A stretch of 14,593 bases of DNA from positions 1 to 14,593 of the forward strand of contig JBBRZD010000042.1 of NCBI GenBank assembly GCA_038237055.1, in the 5' to 3' direction. The position numbers and the translations under genes are program-made. Shown one piece after another: positions 1-7,500 of the stretch. Numbering within the stretch: position 1 is the first letter of the stretch; the number at the start of each line of letters is the position of its first letter. The notes beneath the pieces were generated by a model that worked only from the letters and a program-made list of their open reading frames with translations, was not told where the DNA came from and searched no databases. Source of the DNA: Dokdonella_A sp038237055 (lineage in GTDB: Bacteria; Pseudomonadota; Gammaproteobacteria; Xanthomonadales; Rhodanobacteraceae).

Positions 1-260
1 AAGTCGATGCCGAACTTGGTCGCAAGCACGACCTCGTCGCGTCGACCGGCGATCGCCGTTGCAACGATGCGTTCGTTGGTCTCGGGGCCATACATGTCCG
101 CGGTGTCGAGGAAGCTTACGCCGAGATCGAGCGCGCGCTGGATCAGCGCGACGCCATCGGCGGCGTCAGTCTGGCTGGTCGAATAGGCAAACGAGAGGCC
201 CATGCAGCCGAGGCCGAGCGCTGAAACCTGCAGATCGTTGCCGATTATTCTGGTTTTCAT
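1..260 (-). CDS. Aldo/keto reductase, N-terminal part (gene runs off left edge)
   Basis: This is the first 86 codons of an NAD(P)H-dependent oxidoreductase of the aldo/keto reductase superfamily, a cytoplasmic TIM-barrel enzyme that reduces carbonyls; the substrate cannot be told from this part. Visible family features are the early segment VSALGLGCMG (residues 12-21), the active-site stretch LDTADMYG with Asp52 and Tyr57, and Lys82 in TKFG, giving three of the four catalytic residues (Asp-Tyr-Lys-His). The His lies beyond the edge. The ATG at 258-260 is supported by an AAGGAG ribosome-binding site at 269-274 with 8 bases of spacing. On the opposite side of its start lies a LysR-type regulator remnant, which fits the common divergent regulator/reductase arrangement. 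The family call is firm; the specific function is unknown. Confidence 0.9.
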   Translation of the reverse strand, partial: MKTRIIGNDLQVSALGLGCMGLSFAYSTSQTDAADGVALIQRALDLGVSFLDTADMYGPETNERIVATAIAGRRDEVVLATKFGID

Positions 261-268
261 GGTCGAAA

Positions 269-274
269 CTCCTT
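269..274 (-). promoter_or_regulatory. Ribosome-binding site of the aldo/keto reductase gene
   Basis: The minus strand reads AAGGAG, 8 bases before the ATG at 260. It fixes the start codon of the reductase gene. Confidence 0.7.
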
Positions 275-291
275 GGGCCGCGTTCGCCGCT

Positions 292-435
292 CCGTATGGC
301 GGCTTCTACCTCTACTACCCGAGTCGCGCGCAGCTTGCGCCGAAGCTGCGCGTGTTCGCGGATTTCCTGCGCGGGCGCATGAAGGATGTGTCAGCTCAGG
401 CCGTGCGCACGAGTCGTTCGACAACGGAACGATAG
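292..435 (+). pseudogene. Remnant of the C-terminal end of a LysR-type transcriptional regulator
   Basis: Read in the frame of position 292, this stretch encodes PYGGFYLYYPSRAQLAPKLR followed by VFADFLRGRM. This is the typical extreme C-terminus of the LysR substrate-binding domain (a YxxYPSR motif, then an amphipathic helix ending in a V/ADFLR-like segment). No helix-turn-helix or effector domain precedes it: the upstream bases are the start region of the aldo/keto reductase. About 30 codons are recognisable, so roughly nine tenths of a normal LysR protein of about 300 residues is missing. Codon third positions are strongly G/C, as in real genes here. The frame runs on to a TAG at 433-435, overlapping the antisense 3' end of hutF by 40 bases. 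It probably once was the divergent regulator of the reductase and lost most of its gene by deletion. The left boundary is uncertain and could lie 10-30 bases further left. Confidence 0.72.
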
Positions 436-1823
436 TTCGCAGCAATGCGCGCCTCATCGCGATGGCGGAATCCGCGCACGACCCATTCGCCGCCGACCAT
501 CACGTCGCGCACCAGATTCGAGTTGCCGGCGAAAATCCAGGTATCGATCACGTGCTCCGGCTCGCGTCCGGCGAGCAATGCCGAAGAGTCGTCGAGCACG
601 ACGAAATCGGCCCGCGGATTCGCGCAGGACGAGGAAGGATCGCCGCTTTCGATTTGACCGACGGTGACGCCGCATGCAATCGCGCCGCCTGCAAGCGCCT
701 GCGCGAACAGCCGCTCGCCAGTACTCGGCGTTTGCGCGCTCGCGCTGACATTGCGATGTCGCGTGATCAGACGCTGTCCGTATTCAAGCCAGCGCAGTTC
801 CTCTACCGGCGACACCGAGATGTGGCTGTCCGAACCGATACCGATCGCGCCACCGGCGTCGAGCCACGCGTTGAGCGGAAACAAGCCGTCGCCGAGATTC
901 GCCTCGGTGGTCGGGCACAGACCCGCAACGGCACCGGTTGCGGCGGCGCGACGCGTCTCATCCTCCGTCATGTGCGTCGCATGCACGAGGCACCAGCGGC
1001 GATCGACTGCCGCATGATCGAGCAGCCATTCGACCGGGCGCGCATTGCGGATCGCCAGGCTGTCCTGCACTTCGCCGATCTGCTCGGCGATATGAATGTG
1101 CACCGGCATCGATGATGAAGATCGCTGCGCCGCTGATGGCGGCAGCGCGTCGATGCCCGCAAGCACGGCGCGCATCGCATCAGGCGGCACCGCGCGCAGT
1201 GAATGCAGCGCAATGCCGACGTTCATCAGTGGCGACTCCAGCGTGCGCAGCCGTTCGACCAGACGCAGAAAACCATCGACATCGTGACCGAAACGACGCT
1301 GACGCTCCGACAACGGCCGCCCGTCGAAACCACCGGTCATGTACAGCGTCGGCAGCAAGGTGAGGCCGATGCCGGCTTCGTGCGCGGCGGCGATCAAGGC
1401 CAGCGACATCGCAGCCGGATCGGCATAGGGCCGTCCATCCGGCTGGTGATGCAGATAGTGGAATTCGCAGACTTGGGTGTAGCCGGCCTTGAGCATCTCG
1501 ACGTAGAGCTGGGTCGCGATCGCACGCAAGTCGTCAGGACCCACGCGACCGGCGAACGCATACATGACCTCACGCCAGCTCCAGAAACTGTCGTCGTGAC
1601 TTCCTTGCCTTTCAGCAAGGCCTGCCATCGCACGCTGGAATGCGTGTGAATGCAGATTGGGCATGCCCGGCACGACATAGGTGCCAAGATTGACTGCAAC
1701 CCGTTGTGCGCTGCCGGCGTCGACCGCGTGTCGCAGCGTCGACCCATCGAGTCCAAAGCGAACGCTGCGCGCGAAACCCTGCGGCAACCAAGCGTACTCG
1801 GCTTCATAGATAGTCGTAGACAT
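396..1823 (-). CDS. hutF: Formimidoylglutamate deiminase (HutF)
   Basis: HutF hydrolyses N-formimino-L-glutamate to N-formyl-L-glutamate and ammonia, the fourth step of the five-step histidine degradation route. It is a cytoplasmic zinc-dependent amidohydrolase. At 475 residues it is slightly longer than usual. The metal and active-site motifs are visible: PNLHSHAFQRAMAG (His58, His60), VHIHIAEQ (His244, Glu247), LVHATHM (His281) and GIGSDSHIS (Asp332). A short Ser-rich stretch around residues 229-239, just before the HIHIAEQ strand, looks like a small loop insertion. The ATG at 1821-1823 has only a weak ribosome-binding site (GGATCGAG), but the N-terminus fits the family. The product feeds HutG (N-formylglutamate deformylase), which is not in the window. 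Its metabolic partner hutI lies about 3 kb away on the other strand, separated by a protease gene, so the two are not one operon. Confidence 0.95.
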   Translation of the reverse strand: MSTTIYEAEYAWLPQGFARSVRFGLDGSTLRHAVDAGSAQRVAVNLGTYVVPGMPNLHSHAFQRAMAGLAERQGSHDDSFWSWREVMYAFAGRVGPDDLRAIATQLYVEMLKAGYTQVCEFHYLHHQPDGRPYADPAAMSLALIAAAHEAGIGLTLLPTLYMTGGFDGRPLSERQRRFGHDVDGFLRLVERLRTLESPLMNVGIALHSLRAVPPDAMRAVLAGIDALPPSAAQRSSSSMPVHIHIAEQIGEVQDSLAIRNARPVEWLLDHAAVDRRWCLVHATHMTEDETRRAAATGAVAGLCPTTEANLGDGLFPLNAWLDAGGAIGIGSDSHISVSPVEELRWLEYGQRLITRHRNVSASAQTPSTGERLFAQALAGGAIACGVTVGQIESGDPSSSCANPRADFVVLDDSSALLAGREPEHVIDTWIFAGNSNLVRDVMVGGEWVVRGFRHRDEARIAANYRSVVERLVRTA

Positions 1824-1901
1824 ACTCGATCCGGCAGCAGCGAAGGGGCGAGACTAGCCGTGCGCCGCCACCATTTCCACACTTCGTGGCGCGTGTTCCG
1901 A

Positions 1902-1924
1902 AGTATCTTTTTGGACTTGATACT
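1902..1924. repeat. Inverted repeat between hutF and the protease gene
   Basis: AGTATC (1902-1907) and GATACT (1919-1924) form a 6-base inverted repeat with an 11-base spacer in the 193-base divergent intergenic region. The spacing is compatible with an operator for a dimeric regulator. It does not match the HutC operator form I know (TGTATATACA-like). A second short inverted repeat, CGCCAC/GTGGCG, lies at 1866-1891. I see no clean sigma-70 promoter in either direction here. Confidence 0.35.
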
Positions 1925-2016
1925 CCAATGGACGGAGTCGCGACGTGGGATAGGGTGCTAGGCTCGGCCCTCAGGGGAAAACGATTCGTTCAGCTAAATC
2001 CAGAGCCGAACCCAGA

Positions 2017-4653
2017 ATGGGAATTCTAACTATGCTCAATTGCAGATACTTCGCCGCAGCCCTTGCAATGGCATGCGGCATCGCATCAGCGGCAACGCAC
2101 ACATCCATTGCTCCTACAAGCTTTGCTGGCAACTTCAAGTCCGTCGACCAGATCTCGACCGCACGCTTCGCTGCGCCGGATCTCAAAACGATCGCTGAAG
2201 AAGACGCGCTGCGCGAAGCGGCCGGCCATCCAATGCGGTTCGCCATCGCACACGACAGCACAGTCGATGCGCGTTCTGGCGGCACCTGGGAGCAGACGGG
2301 GGATCGCAGCATCTGGCGCTATCGCGTCCAAGCTGAAAATACCGCGTCGTTGAACTTCGGTTTCACGCGGTACCACCTTCCGGCGAGCGCGCGCCTTTTT
2401 CTCTTCGCCAGCAAGGACCACGAGCAGCTCGCAGGGCCGTATGACGCTTCACACAACGAACTCGGCCAGCTGTGGACACCGATCATCGCATCGGCCGACG
2501 TCATTCTGGAACTCGACGTCGCAACCAACGAGCGGAGCAAAGTCGATCTGGTGCTCGGCAAGATCAATCAGGGTTATCGAGGCTTCGGCACGATGAGCAA
2601 GGGCTATCAGCAGCCCAGCCTGCACGTGACCGGCGAAGGCAAATCTGCCTGCTCGCCGGATGCGATCCAGTCCGGCTCCTGCAATATGGACGTAGCCTGC
2701 CTCGACTCGGCGGATCCGTGGAACAACCCACGTCGTTCCGTCGGCGCCTACACGATTTCCGGTACCGATACCTGCACCGGCTCGCTGGTCAATAACACCG
2801 CCGGCGACCGCAGCCTGCTGTTTATCACCGCGAGCCATTGCGAGGTCGTCAACAATCCGGCAGGCATCGTCGTCTACTGGAACTACGAGTCGCCGACCTG
2901 CCGCACGCCGGGCAGCGCCGCTAGCGGCAACGCCCTGCCAAAACCGGCGACGACGAGCAGCGGCTCGACTTTCCTGGCACGCACGCGCAATCCATTCAAC
3001 AGCAGCGACTGCACGAACGGTGCGCTGTGTTCGGACAACACACTGGTCAAGCTCAACGGCACCCCCGACCCGGCCTGGAACCTGTTCTGGGCCGGTTGGG
3101 ACCACAGCAGCACACCCGCCATTTGCACACCGGGTCCGACGGCTTCATCGACGGTCGGTCAGTGCGCCGGTATCCATCACCCGAACGTGGATGAGAAGCG
3201 CATTACCTTCGTCGACCAGAACTTTCAACTGGGTGGCATCAGTGGCGGCACGAACACGCACTGGCACGCGTTCTGGGATCCAACCCCACCGATCCTGCCG
3301 AACATCGTCTCTCCACCGCCATCGCTGCCGCCGGGCGTGACCGAGCCGGGTTCATCAGGATCACCGCTCTACAACGCAAATCAGCGTTTGGTTGGCGTGC
3401 TCAGCGGTGGCCCGTCCTCGTGCGGCGCTACCGGTGCCAATCTGTCGGACTTCTATGGCCAGCTTTCGGTCGCTTGGGACGGCGAAGGCACGTCGACGAC
3501 GCGCATGAAGGATTGGCTCGATCCCACGGCAAGTGGCGCGACGGCCATCGACGGCATCGGCATGACGCCGTTCAACTTCACGCTCGATCCAGCGTCGGTA
3601 TCGGTCTGCACGACCACGAACAACGCCACGATCAATCTTGCTGCAACCTACGACGTCGGCTTCAGCGGAACGGTCGCGCTTGCAGCGAGCGGCAATCCGG
3701 CGCCAAGTACGGCCGTGTTTGCACCGACGAGCATGACGCCACCGACGGCTGCATCGGTGCTGACACTCAATGGATTGTCATCCGTCGCGCCCGGCAACTA
3801 CCCCGTGACGGTGACGGGTACCAGCGGCGCTGACGTGGTGAGCAAGACGCTGGCGCTTTCAGTGGCGTCAGCTCTGTCCGGCAGCGTGACACTGACAGCA
3901 CCTGCGAATGCCGCCACCGGCGTTGCAACCAGTCCGACCTTGACCTGGCAAGCGCTCGCGGGCGCCGCATCGTATACCGTCGAAATCGCCACGGATTCAG
4001 CGTTCGCCAGCATCGTCACGACGCAGTCCGGCATCAGCGGCACCAGCTACGCCGCGAGTGGACTGAGTCCCTCAACGACTTACTACTGGCGCGTCACGCC
4101 AACCAATGGTTGCGGTGGCGGCACGATGTCCGCGGTCTTCAACTTCACGACTGCGAACATCATCTGCCACAGTCCGAATCTGGCGATTCCCGATGGCACA
4201 CCGGCCGGCGTCAACGATACGATCACGCTGACCGACACGTCGTTACTGTCCGGTTTGACCCTGCAGATCAAAGCAGTGCATACGTACGTCGGTGATCTGA
4301 AATTCACGCTGTCGAAAGGTGCCGCATCGTCCGCGGTAATCGATCGCCCGGGGTACACGGGCACTGGCTTCGGTTGCGGAAATGCAAACATCGACGTCAC
4401 CCTTGACGATACCGCCAGCAGCCCTGTCGAAAACGCCTGCAGTACGACGCCACCCGCGATCGGCGGAACCCTGTCGCCGAATGCACCCGGTCTCGCGCCC
4501 TTTGCGGGCCTGTCGTTGTCCGGCACATGGACGTTGAACGTTTCCGACAATGCAAACGGCGACACCGGCACGCTGACCGAGTGGTGTCTGGTACCGCAAA
4601 TCGGAATCAGCGATGTGATCTTCGCGAACGGTTTCGAAGTCGCCACTCCGTAA
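2017..4653 (+). CDS. Secreted lysyl-endopeptidase-like trypsin-family serine protease with Fn3 and P domains
   Basis: This is an 878-residue exported protease. A signal peptide spans residues 1-25, cleaved around ASA|A; initiation at Met6 (2032) would also work. A propeptide-like region follows (about 26-220). The catalytic domain (about 222-515) resembles Achromobacter lysyl endopeptidase: TASHC gives His274, CSDNTLVKL gives Asp340, and PGSSGSP gives Ser447. It is rich in cysteines. Next come an Ig-like region (about 517-617), a fibronectin type III-like domain (about 622-712) and a P domain of the proprotein-convertase type (about 718-860). The protein ends in DVIFANGFEVATP, a tag I associate from memory with secreted Xanthomonadales proteins. 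Lysine specificity is not proven from sequence. The gene has its own terminator and stands between hutF and hutI, so it is probably a separate transcription unit. It could supply peptides, including histidine, from outside protein. Confidence 0.88.
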   Translation: MGILTMLNCRYFAAALAMACGIASAATHTSIAPTSFAGNFKSVDQISTARFAAPDLKTIAEEDALREAAGHPMRFAIAHDSTVDARSGGTWEQTGDRSIWRYRVQAENTASLNFGFTRYHLPASARLFLFASKDHEQLAGPYDASHNELGQLWTPIIASADVILELDVATNERSKVDLVLGKINQGYRGFGTMSKGYQQPSLHVTGEGKSACSPDAIQSGSCNMDVACLDSADPWNNPRRSVGAYTISGTDTCTGSLVNNTAGDRSLLFITASHCEVVNNPAGIVVYWNYESPTCRTPGSAASGNALPKPATTSSGSTFLARTRNPFNSSDCTNGALCSDNTLVKLNGTPDPAWNLFWAGWDHSSTPAICTPGPTASSTVGQCAGIHHPNVDEKRITFVDQNFQLGGISGGTNTHWHAFWDPTPPILPNIVSPPPSLPPGVTEPGSSGSPLYNANQRLVGVLSGGPSSCGATGANLSDFYGQLSVAWDGEGTSTTRMKDWLDPTASGATAIDGIGMTPFNFTLDPASVSVCTTTNNATINLAATYDVGFSGTVALAASGNPAPSTAVFAPTSMTPPTAASVLTLNGLSSVAPGNYPVTVTGTSGADVVSKTLALSVASALSGSVTLTAPANAATGVATSPTLTWQALAGAASYTVEIATDSAFASIVTTQSGISGTSYAASGLSPSTTYYWRVTPTNGCGGGTMSAVFNFTTANIICHSPNLAIPDGTPAGVNDTITLTDTSLLSGLTLQIKAVHTYVGDLKFTLSKGAASSAVIDRPGYTGTGFGCGNANIDVTLDDTASSPVENACSTTPPAIGGTLSPNAPGLAPFAGLSLSGTWTLNVSDNANGDTGTLTEWCLVPQIGISDVIFANGFEVATP

Positions 4654-4677
4654 ACGATCGCATTCTTGTTTCGCTTC

Positions 4678-4708
4678 GAGGGGTCGCGGATGCGGCCCCT
4701 CTTTTTTT
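4678..4708 (+). terminator. Rho-independent terminator after the protease gene
   Basis: A 10-base-pair stem (GAGGGGTCGC pairing with GCGGCCCCTC, one T-G wobble) closes a GGAT tetraloop and is followed by seven T residues (4702-4708). It lies 24 bases after the protease stop codon and separates that gene from hutI. Confidence 0.92.
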
Positions 4709-4741
4709 GGCGCTGAATTTCGTCCTACACACTGCGTTGCA

Positions 4742-4771
4742 TTGACTGGGATTGGTACGCCGATCGATGAT
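4742..4771 (+). promoter_or_regulatory. Possible sigma-70 promoter for hutI
   Basis: TTGACT (4742-4747, five of six matches to the -35 consensus) is followed after 18 bases by GATGAT (4766-4771, four of six to the -10). This would give a leader of about 100 bases before the hutI start. The leader holds a small hairpin, GGCCA-TCCG-TGGCC, at 4776-4789. This is a pattern match only. Confidence 0.3.
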
Positions 4772-4877
4772 GCGAGGCCATCCGTGGCCATCGGAGCATG
4801 CGTATCAACTTCATTTCGCTGAACTTTGCTCCTGCGGCGCCGCAGTCCGCTTGCACTCTGCAACGCGGTGGATGGCG

Positions 4878-6104
4878 ATGAAGTCGACGCTCTGGCACGG
4901 CCTGTTGCGCGACTGTCGCCTCGCGACGATGACCGAAGACGGCTACGGCCTGATCGAAAATGGCACGCTTGGCTGGAACGATGGCGTGCTGACGTATGCA
5001 GGATCGATCGACGATCTGCCGGCAGCCCCGCATGAACTCGCGACACAGGTCACATCGGCCGCCGGACGTCTGGTCACGCCGGGCCTTATCGATTGCCACA
5101 CGCATCTCGTTTTCGCAGGCGACCGCGCCGACGAGTTCGAGCGTCGCCTCAACGGCGCGAGCTACGAGGAAATCGCGCGCAGCGGCGGCGGCATCCTGTC
5201 GAGTTTGCGCGCAACACGCGCTGCCGACGAGGACACACTGCTCGCGCAATCCTTGCCACGCGCTCGCGCGCTGCTCGCCGATGGCGTCACCACGATCGAA
5301 ATAAAATCCGGTTATGGCCTCGACCTCGACAGCGAATCGAAGATGCTGCGTGTTGCACGACGCATCGGGGGGGAGCTCGGAGTCAGCGTGCGCACGACCC
5401 TGCTTGCAGCCCATGCGCTGCCGCCGGAATTCGCCGGCCGAGCGGACGACTATGTGGATCACATCTGCACGACTCTGCTACCGGCCATTGCAGGCGAAGG
5501 CATCGCCGACGCCGTCGACGCGTTCTGCGAAAAGATCGCATTCACGCCTGCACAGACGCGGCGCGTGTTCGAGAAAGCCCGCGAGCTGGGCCTGCCAGTC
5601 AAGCTGCATGCGGATCAGTTGTCCGATCTTGGCGGCGCAGCGCTGGCTGCGGAATTTCACGCGCTGTCGGCCGATCATCTGGAATGGTCCAGCGAAGCCG
5701 GCGTGCGTGCGATGGTCGAGCACGGTACCGTCGCGGTGTTGTTGCCCGGCGCGTTCTACGCACTGCGCGAAACGAAACTTCCGCCGATCGACACTTTGCG
5801 CAAACACGGAGTACCCATCGCGATCGCAAGCGACATGAATCCGGGCACATCGCCCCTGCTGTCGCTGCGCCTCGCCCTCAACATGGCCTGCATTGCGTTT
5901 CGCATGACGCCGCAGGAAGCGTTGCGCGGCGCAACCGTCAACGCGGCGCGGGCGCTGGGCCTTGATGATCGAGGTGTGCTTGCTGCCGGCAAGCGCGCGG
6001 ATTTCGTCGTGTGGAATGCCGAACGTCCGGCGGACCTGTGCTACTGGATCGGCGGCACGCTTGCGCGTGATGTGTATGTCGGTGGACGCAAGATTTCTGT
6101 CTGA
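4878..6104 (+). CDS. hutI: Imidazolonepropionase (HutI)
   Basis: HutI opens the ring of 4-imidazolone-5-propionate to give N-formimino-L-glutamate, the third step of histidine degradation and the step just before HutF. It is a cytoplasmic metal-dependent amidohydrolase. From the start chosen here it is 408 residues, the usual length. The metal motif DCHTH gives His74 and His76; further ligand or catalytic residues appear in AAHAL (His180), KLHADQ (His244), SADHLEW (His267) and IASDMNPG (Asp319). EIKSGYGLDL (141-150) is also characteristic. The frame is open upstream to a TTG at 4752, but those 42 codons do not resemble the family; ATG 4878 follows GGTGGA with 5 bases of spacing. ATG 4872, two codons earlier, is equally possible. 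The gene ends one base before the convergent pseudouridine synthase gene. Confidence 0.95.
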   Translation: MKSTLWHGLLRDCRLATMTEDGYGLIENGTLGWNDGVLTYAGSIDDLPAAPHELATQVTSAAGRLVTPGLIDCHTHLVFAGDRADEFERRLNGASYEEIARSGGGILSSLRATRAADEDTLLAQSLPRARALLADGVTTIEIKSGYGLDLDSESKMLRVARRIGGELGVSVRTTLLAAHALPPEFAGRADDYVDHICTTLLPAIAGEGIADAVDAFCEKIAFTPAQTRRVFEKARELGLPVKLHADQLSDLGGAALAAEFHALSADHLEWSSEAGVRAMVEHGTVAVLLPGAFYALRETKLPPIDTLRKHGVPIAIASDMNPGTSPLLSLRLALNMACIAFRMTPQEALRGATVNAARALGLDDRGVLAAGKRADFVVWNAERPADLCYWIGGTLARDVYVGGRKISV

Positions 6105-6105
6105 A

Positions 6106-6996
6106 CTACAACGTAAGCCCGCTCTCGAAGCGGCGCTCGCGTTGCGTGATTGGATCGATGAACGTCAGCGTCTTCGCCAGCAGCTTCAGCGGTCGACTGT
6201 AGTCGTCGTCGCGGCGTATTTCGGGCGATGCGAGTTCCGGATAGAAATCATCGTTGACGATCGCCGCACCCAACGCCGCCATGTGCACGCGAATCTGGTG
6301 TTTCCTGCCGGTCACCGGCGCTAGCTCGTAGCGCCAGATTTCGCCATTGCAATCGAGCACGTCGATACGCGTCTCGCTGTTGGGCACGCCTGCGATTTCC
6401 TGCGTACGAAAAAACGGCTCGCCGGGCGCGAGGCGCGTCATGCGTGTCAGTGGAAAGTCGAGTTGCTCCAGCGCGGGCGCCAAGGCTTCGTAGCTTTTTT
6501 TGATGCGCCGCTCGCGGAAAAGAGCTTGATACAACGCGCGCGTGGCCGGATTGACCGAGAACATCACCAAGCCCGCCGTTGCACGATCGATGCGATGCAG
6601 GGGCGCGAGATCAGCGTTGTCGTAGCGCCGCCGCAGACGCGCGAGCACGGTTTCCTCGACATATCTGCCTGCAGGCACGACGGGCAGGAAGTGGGGCTTG
6701 TCGACGACGATCAAATGTTCGTCGGCATGCAGAATGGCCTCTGCAAATAGAATGCGCGCTTCATCGGCGACTTCGCGGTAGTAGTGGATGCATTGGCCGA
6801 TTCGGTACGGCGTCGTCTGCGTAATCGCAGCGCCTTGCGCGTCCAGTACGCGCCCACGCTCGATGCGCTCACGCCAGATCTCGCGATCAATGGTCGGGAA
6901 ATGCGCGCACAGGCAATCGAAAATCGTCGCCCACGGGCCGGCCGGCAATTGCAGGCTACTCGCGGCGACACCATTACTCGGCGGAGGTCGAATCAC
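6106..6996 (-). CDS. RluA-family pseudouridine synthase
   Basis: The enzyme converts specific uridines in rRNA or tRNA to pseudouridine; the target site cannot be told from sequence. With the GTG start at 6996 it has 296 residues. An S4-like RNA-binding region lies at about 25-75. The catalytic motif is APLHRIDRATAGLVMFS, with the catalytic Asp137 in HRIDR, where the commoner form is HRLDR. The segment PVTGRKHQIRVHMAALG (228-244) is the conserved C-terminal motif of the family. The frame is open to ATG 7143. ATG 7074 (322 residues) would begin exactly over the start of the divergent YkgJ-type gene and adds a stretch that does not look conserved. I prefer GTG 6996 because it leaves 76 bases for divergent promoters and has an AGG ahead of it, but the start is not certain. 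Confidence 0.87.
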   Translation of the reverse strand: MIRPPPSNGVAASSLQLPAGPWATIFDCLCAHFPTIDREIWRERIERGRVLDAQGAAITQTTPYRIGQCIHYYREVADEARILFAEAILHADEHLIVVDKPHFLPVVPAGRYVEETVLARLRRRYDNADLAPLHRIDRATAGLVMFSVNPATRALYQALFRERRIKKSYEALAPALEQLDFPLTRMTRLAPGEPFFRTQEIAGVPNSETRIDVLDCNGEIWRYELAPVTGRKHQIRVHMAALGAAIVNDDFYPELASPEIRRDDDYSRPLKLLAKTLTFIDPITQRERRFESGLTL

Positions 6997-7061
6997 CAGG
7001 CCAAACCTGAACGAAAACGACGGGCATGGTGACCGATAACGTCCGGCTACGGGAACTGCGA

Positions 7062-7067
7062 GATAAT
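7062..7067 (+). promoter_or_regulatory. -10-like box directly before the YkgJ-type gene
   Basis: GATAAT lies 5 bases before the ATG at 7073. With usual geometry transcription would begin at the start codon itself or within one or two bases of it, giving a leaderless mRNA. No ribosome-binding site is visible. No good -35 box is seen at 16-18 bases upstream. Confidence 0.45.
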
Positions 7068-7072
7068 GCAGC

Positions 7073-7432
7073 ATGACTACCGACCCACTTCCCGCCATCG
7101 ATCCGTACGCCGAGAGCGTCGATCCTTCCGTCCATTGCAACACCTGCGAAGCCGTCTGTTGCCGCCTGACCGTATATCTGATGCCGGGCGATTCAGTTCC
7201 CGCGTGGCTCAGCGGCCACGACGATCACGGCATGGAGCAGATGGCGAAGGGCGAAGACGGCTGGTGCGTTGCGCTTGATCGCAACAGCATGCTCTGCTCG
7301 ATCTACGAACAACGCCCCGGCGTCTGCCGCAAGTTCGCGATGGGCGGCCCCTATTGTCGCGACGAGCGCGATACCTGGTTCGGAAAACCCGGCGGCGGCA
7401 TCCCGATCAAGGTCGTCAACAGCAGCGGCTGA
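7073..7432 (+). CDS. YkgJ-family cysteine-cluster protein
   Basis: This is a small cytoplasmic protein of 119 residues in the YkgJ/UPF0153 family, which is thought to bind a metal or iron-sulfur cluster through conserved cysteines; its reaction is unknown. The family pattern is clear: CNTCEAVCC (Cys22, Cys25, Cys29, Cys30), then Cys65, Cys75, Cys85 in RPGVCRKF and Cys95. The start at 7073 leaves a short N-terminus before the first cysteine. There is no ribosome-binding site, and a GATAAT box sits immediately upstream. yaeQ follows after 68 bases in the same direction, so they may be co-transcribed, although a TACAAT box at 7468-7473 could also start a separate yaeQ transcript. Confidence 0.85.
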   Translation: MTTDPLPAIDPYAESVDPSVHCNTCEAVCCRLTVYLMPGDSVPAWLSGHDDHGMEQMAKGEDGWCVALDRNSMLCSIYEQRPGVCRKFAMGGPYCRDERDTWFGKPGGGIPIKVVNSSG

Positions 7433-7467
7433 TCGGCCAACCGCCGACGAACGAGCGGGCGAAACCC

Positions 7468-7473
7468 TACAAT
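7468..7473 (+). promoter_or_regulatory. Possible -10 box upstream of yaeQ
   Basis: TACAAT matches five of six -10 consensus bases and lies 27 bases before the yaeQ ATG. No convincing -35 element lies 16-18 bases further up. It may be an internal promoter of the three-gene group. Confidence 0.3.
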
Positions 7474-7500
7474 GCCGCCTTCCCTGCCGAAGGCCAGCGC

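Noticed and set aside
273..1115. Long plus-strand open frame of 280 codons
   Set aside because: It is antisense to hutF and resembles no protein apart from sharing territory with the LysR remnant in a different frame; it reflects high GC content.
1917..1955. Promoter for the protease gene from TTGATA (1917-1922)
   Set aside because: The -35 is good but no -10-like box lies 16-18 bases downstream; the nearest, GATAGG, is about 27 bases away.
2449..3105. Minus-strand open frame of 218 codons
   Set aside because: It is antisense to the protease catalytic domain and has no family features.
4752..4877. N-terminal extension of HutI from TTG 4752
   Set aside because: The 42 added residues do not resemble HutI and the internal ATG has a better ribosome-binding site and normal length.
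7062..7067. Fur box around GATAAT
   Set aside because: Only one GATAAT unit is present; a Fur box needs about three adjoining units or a 19-base palindrome.
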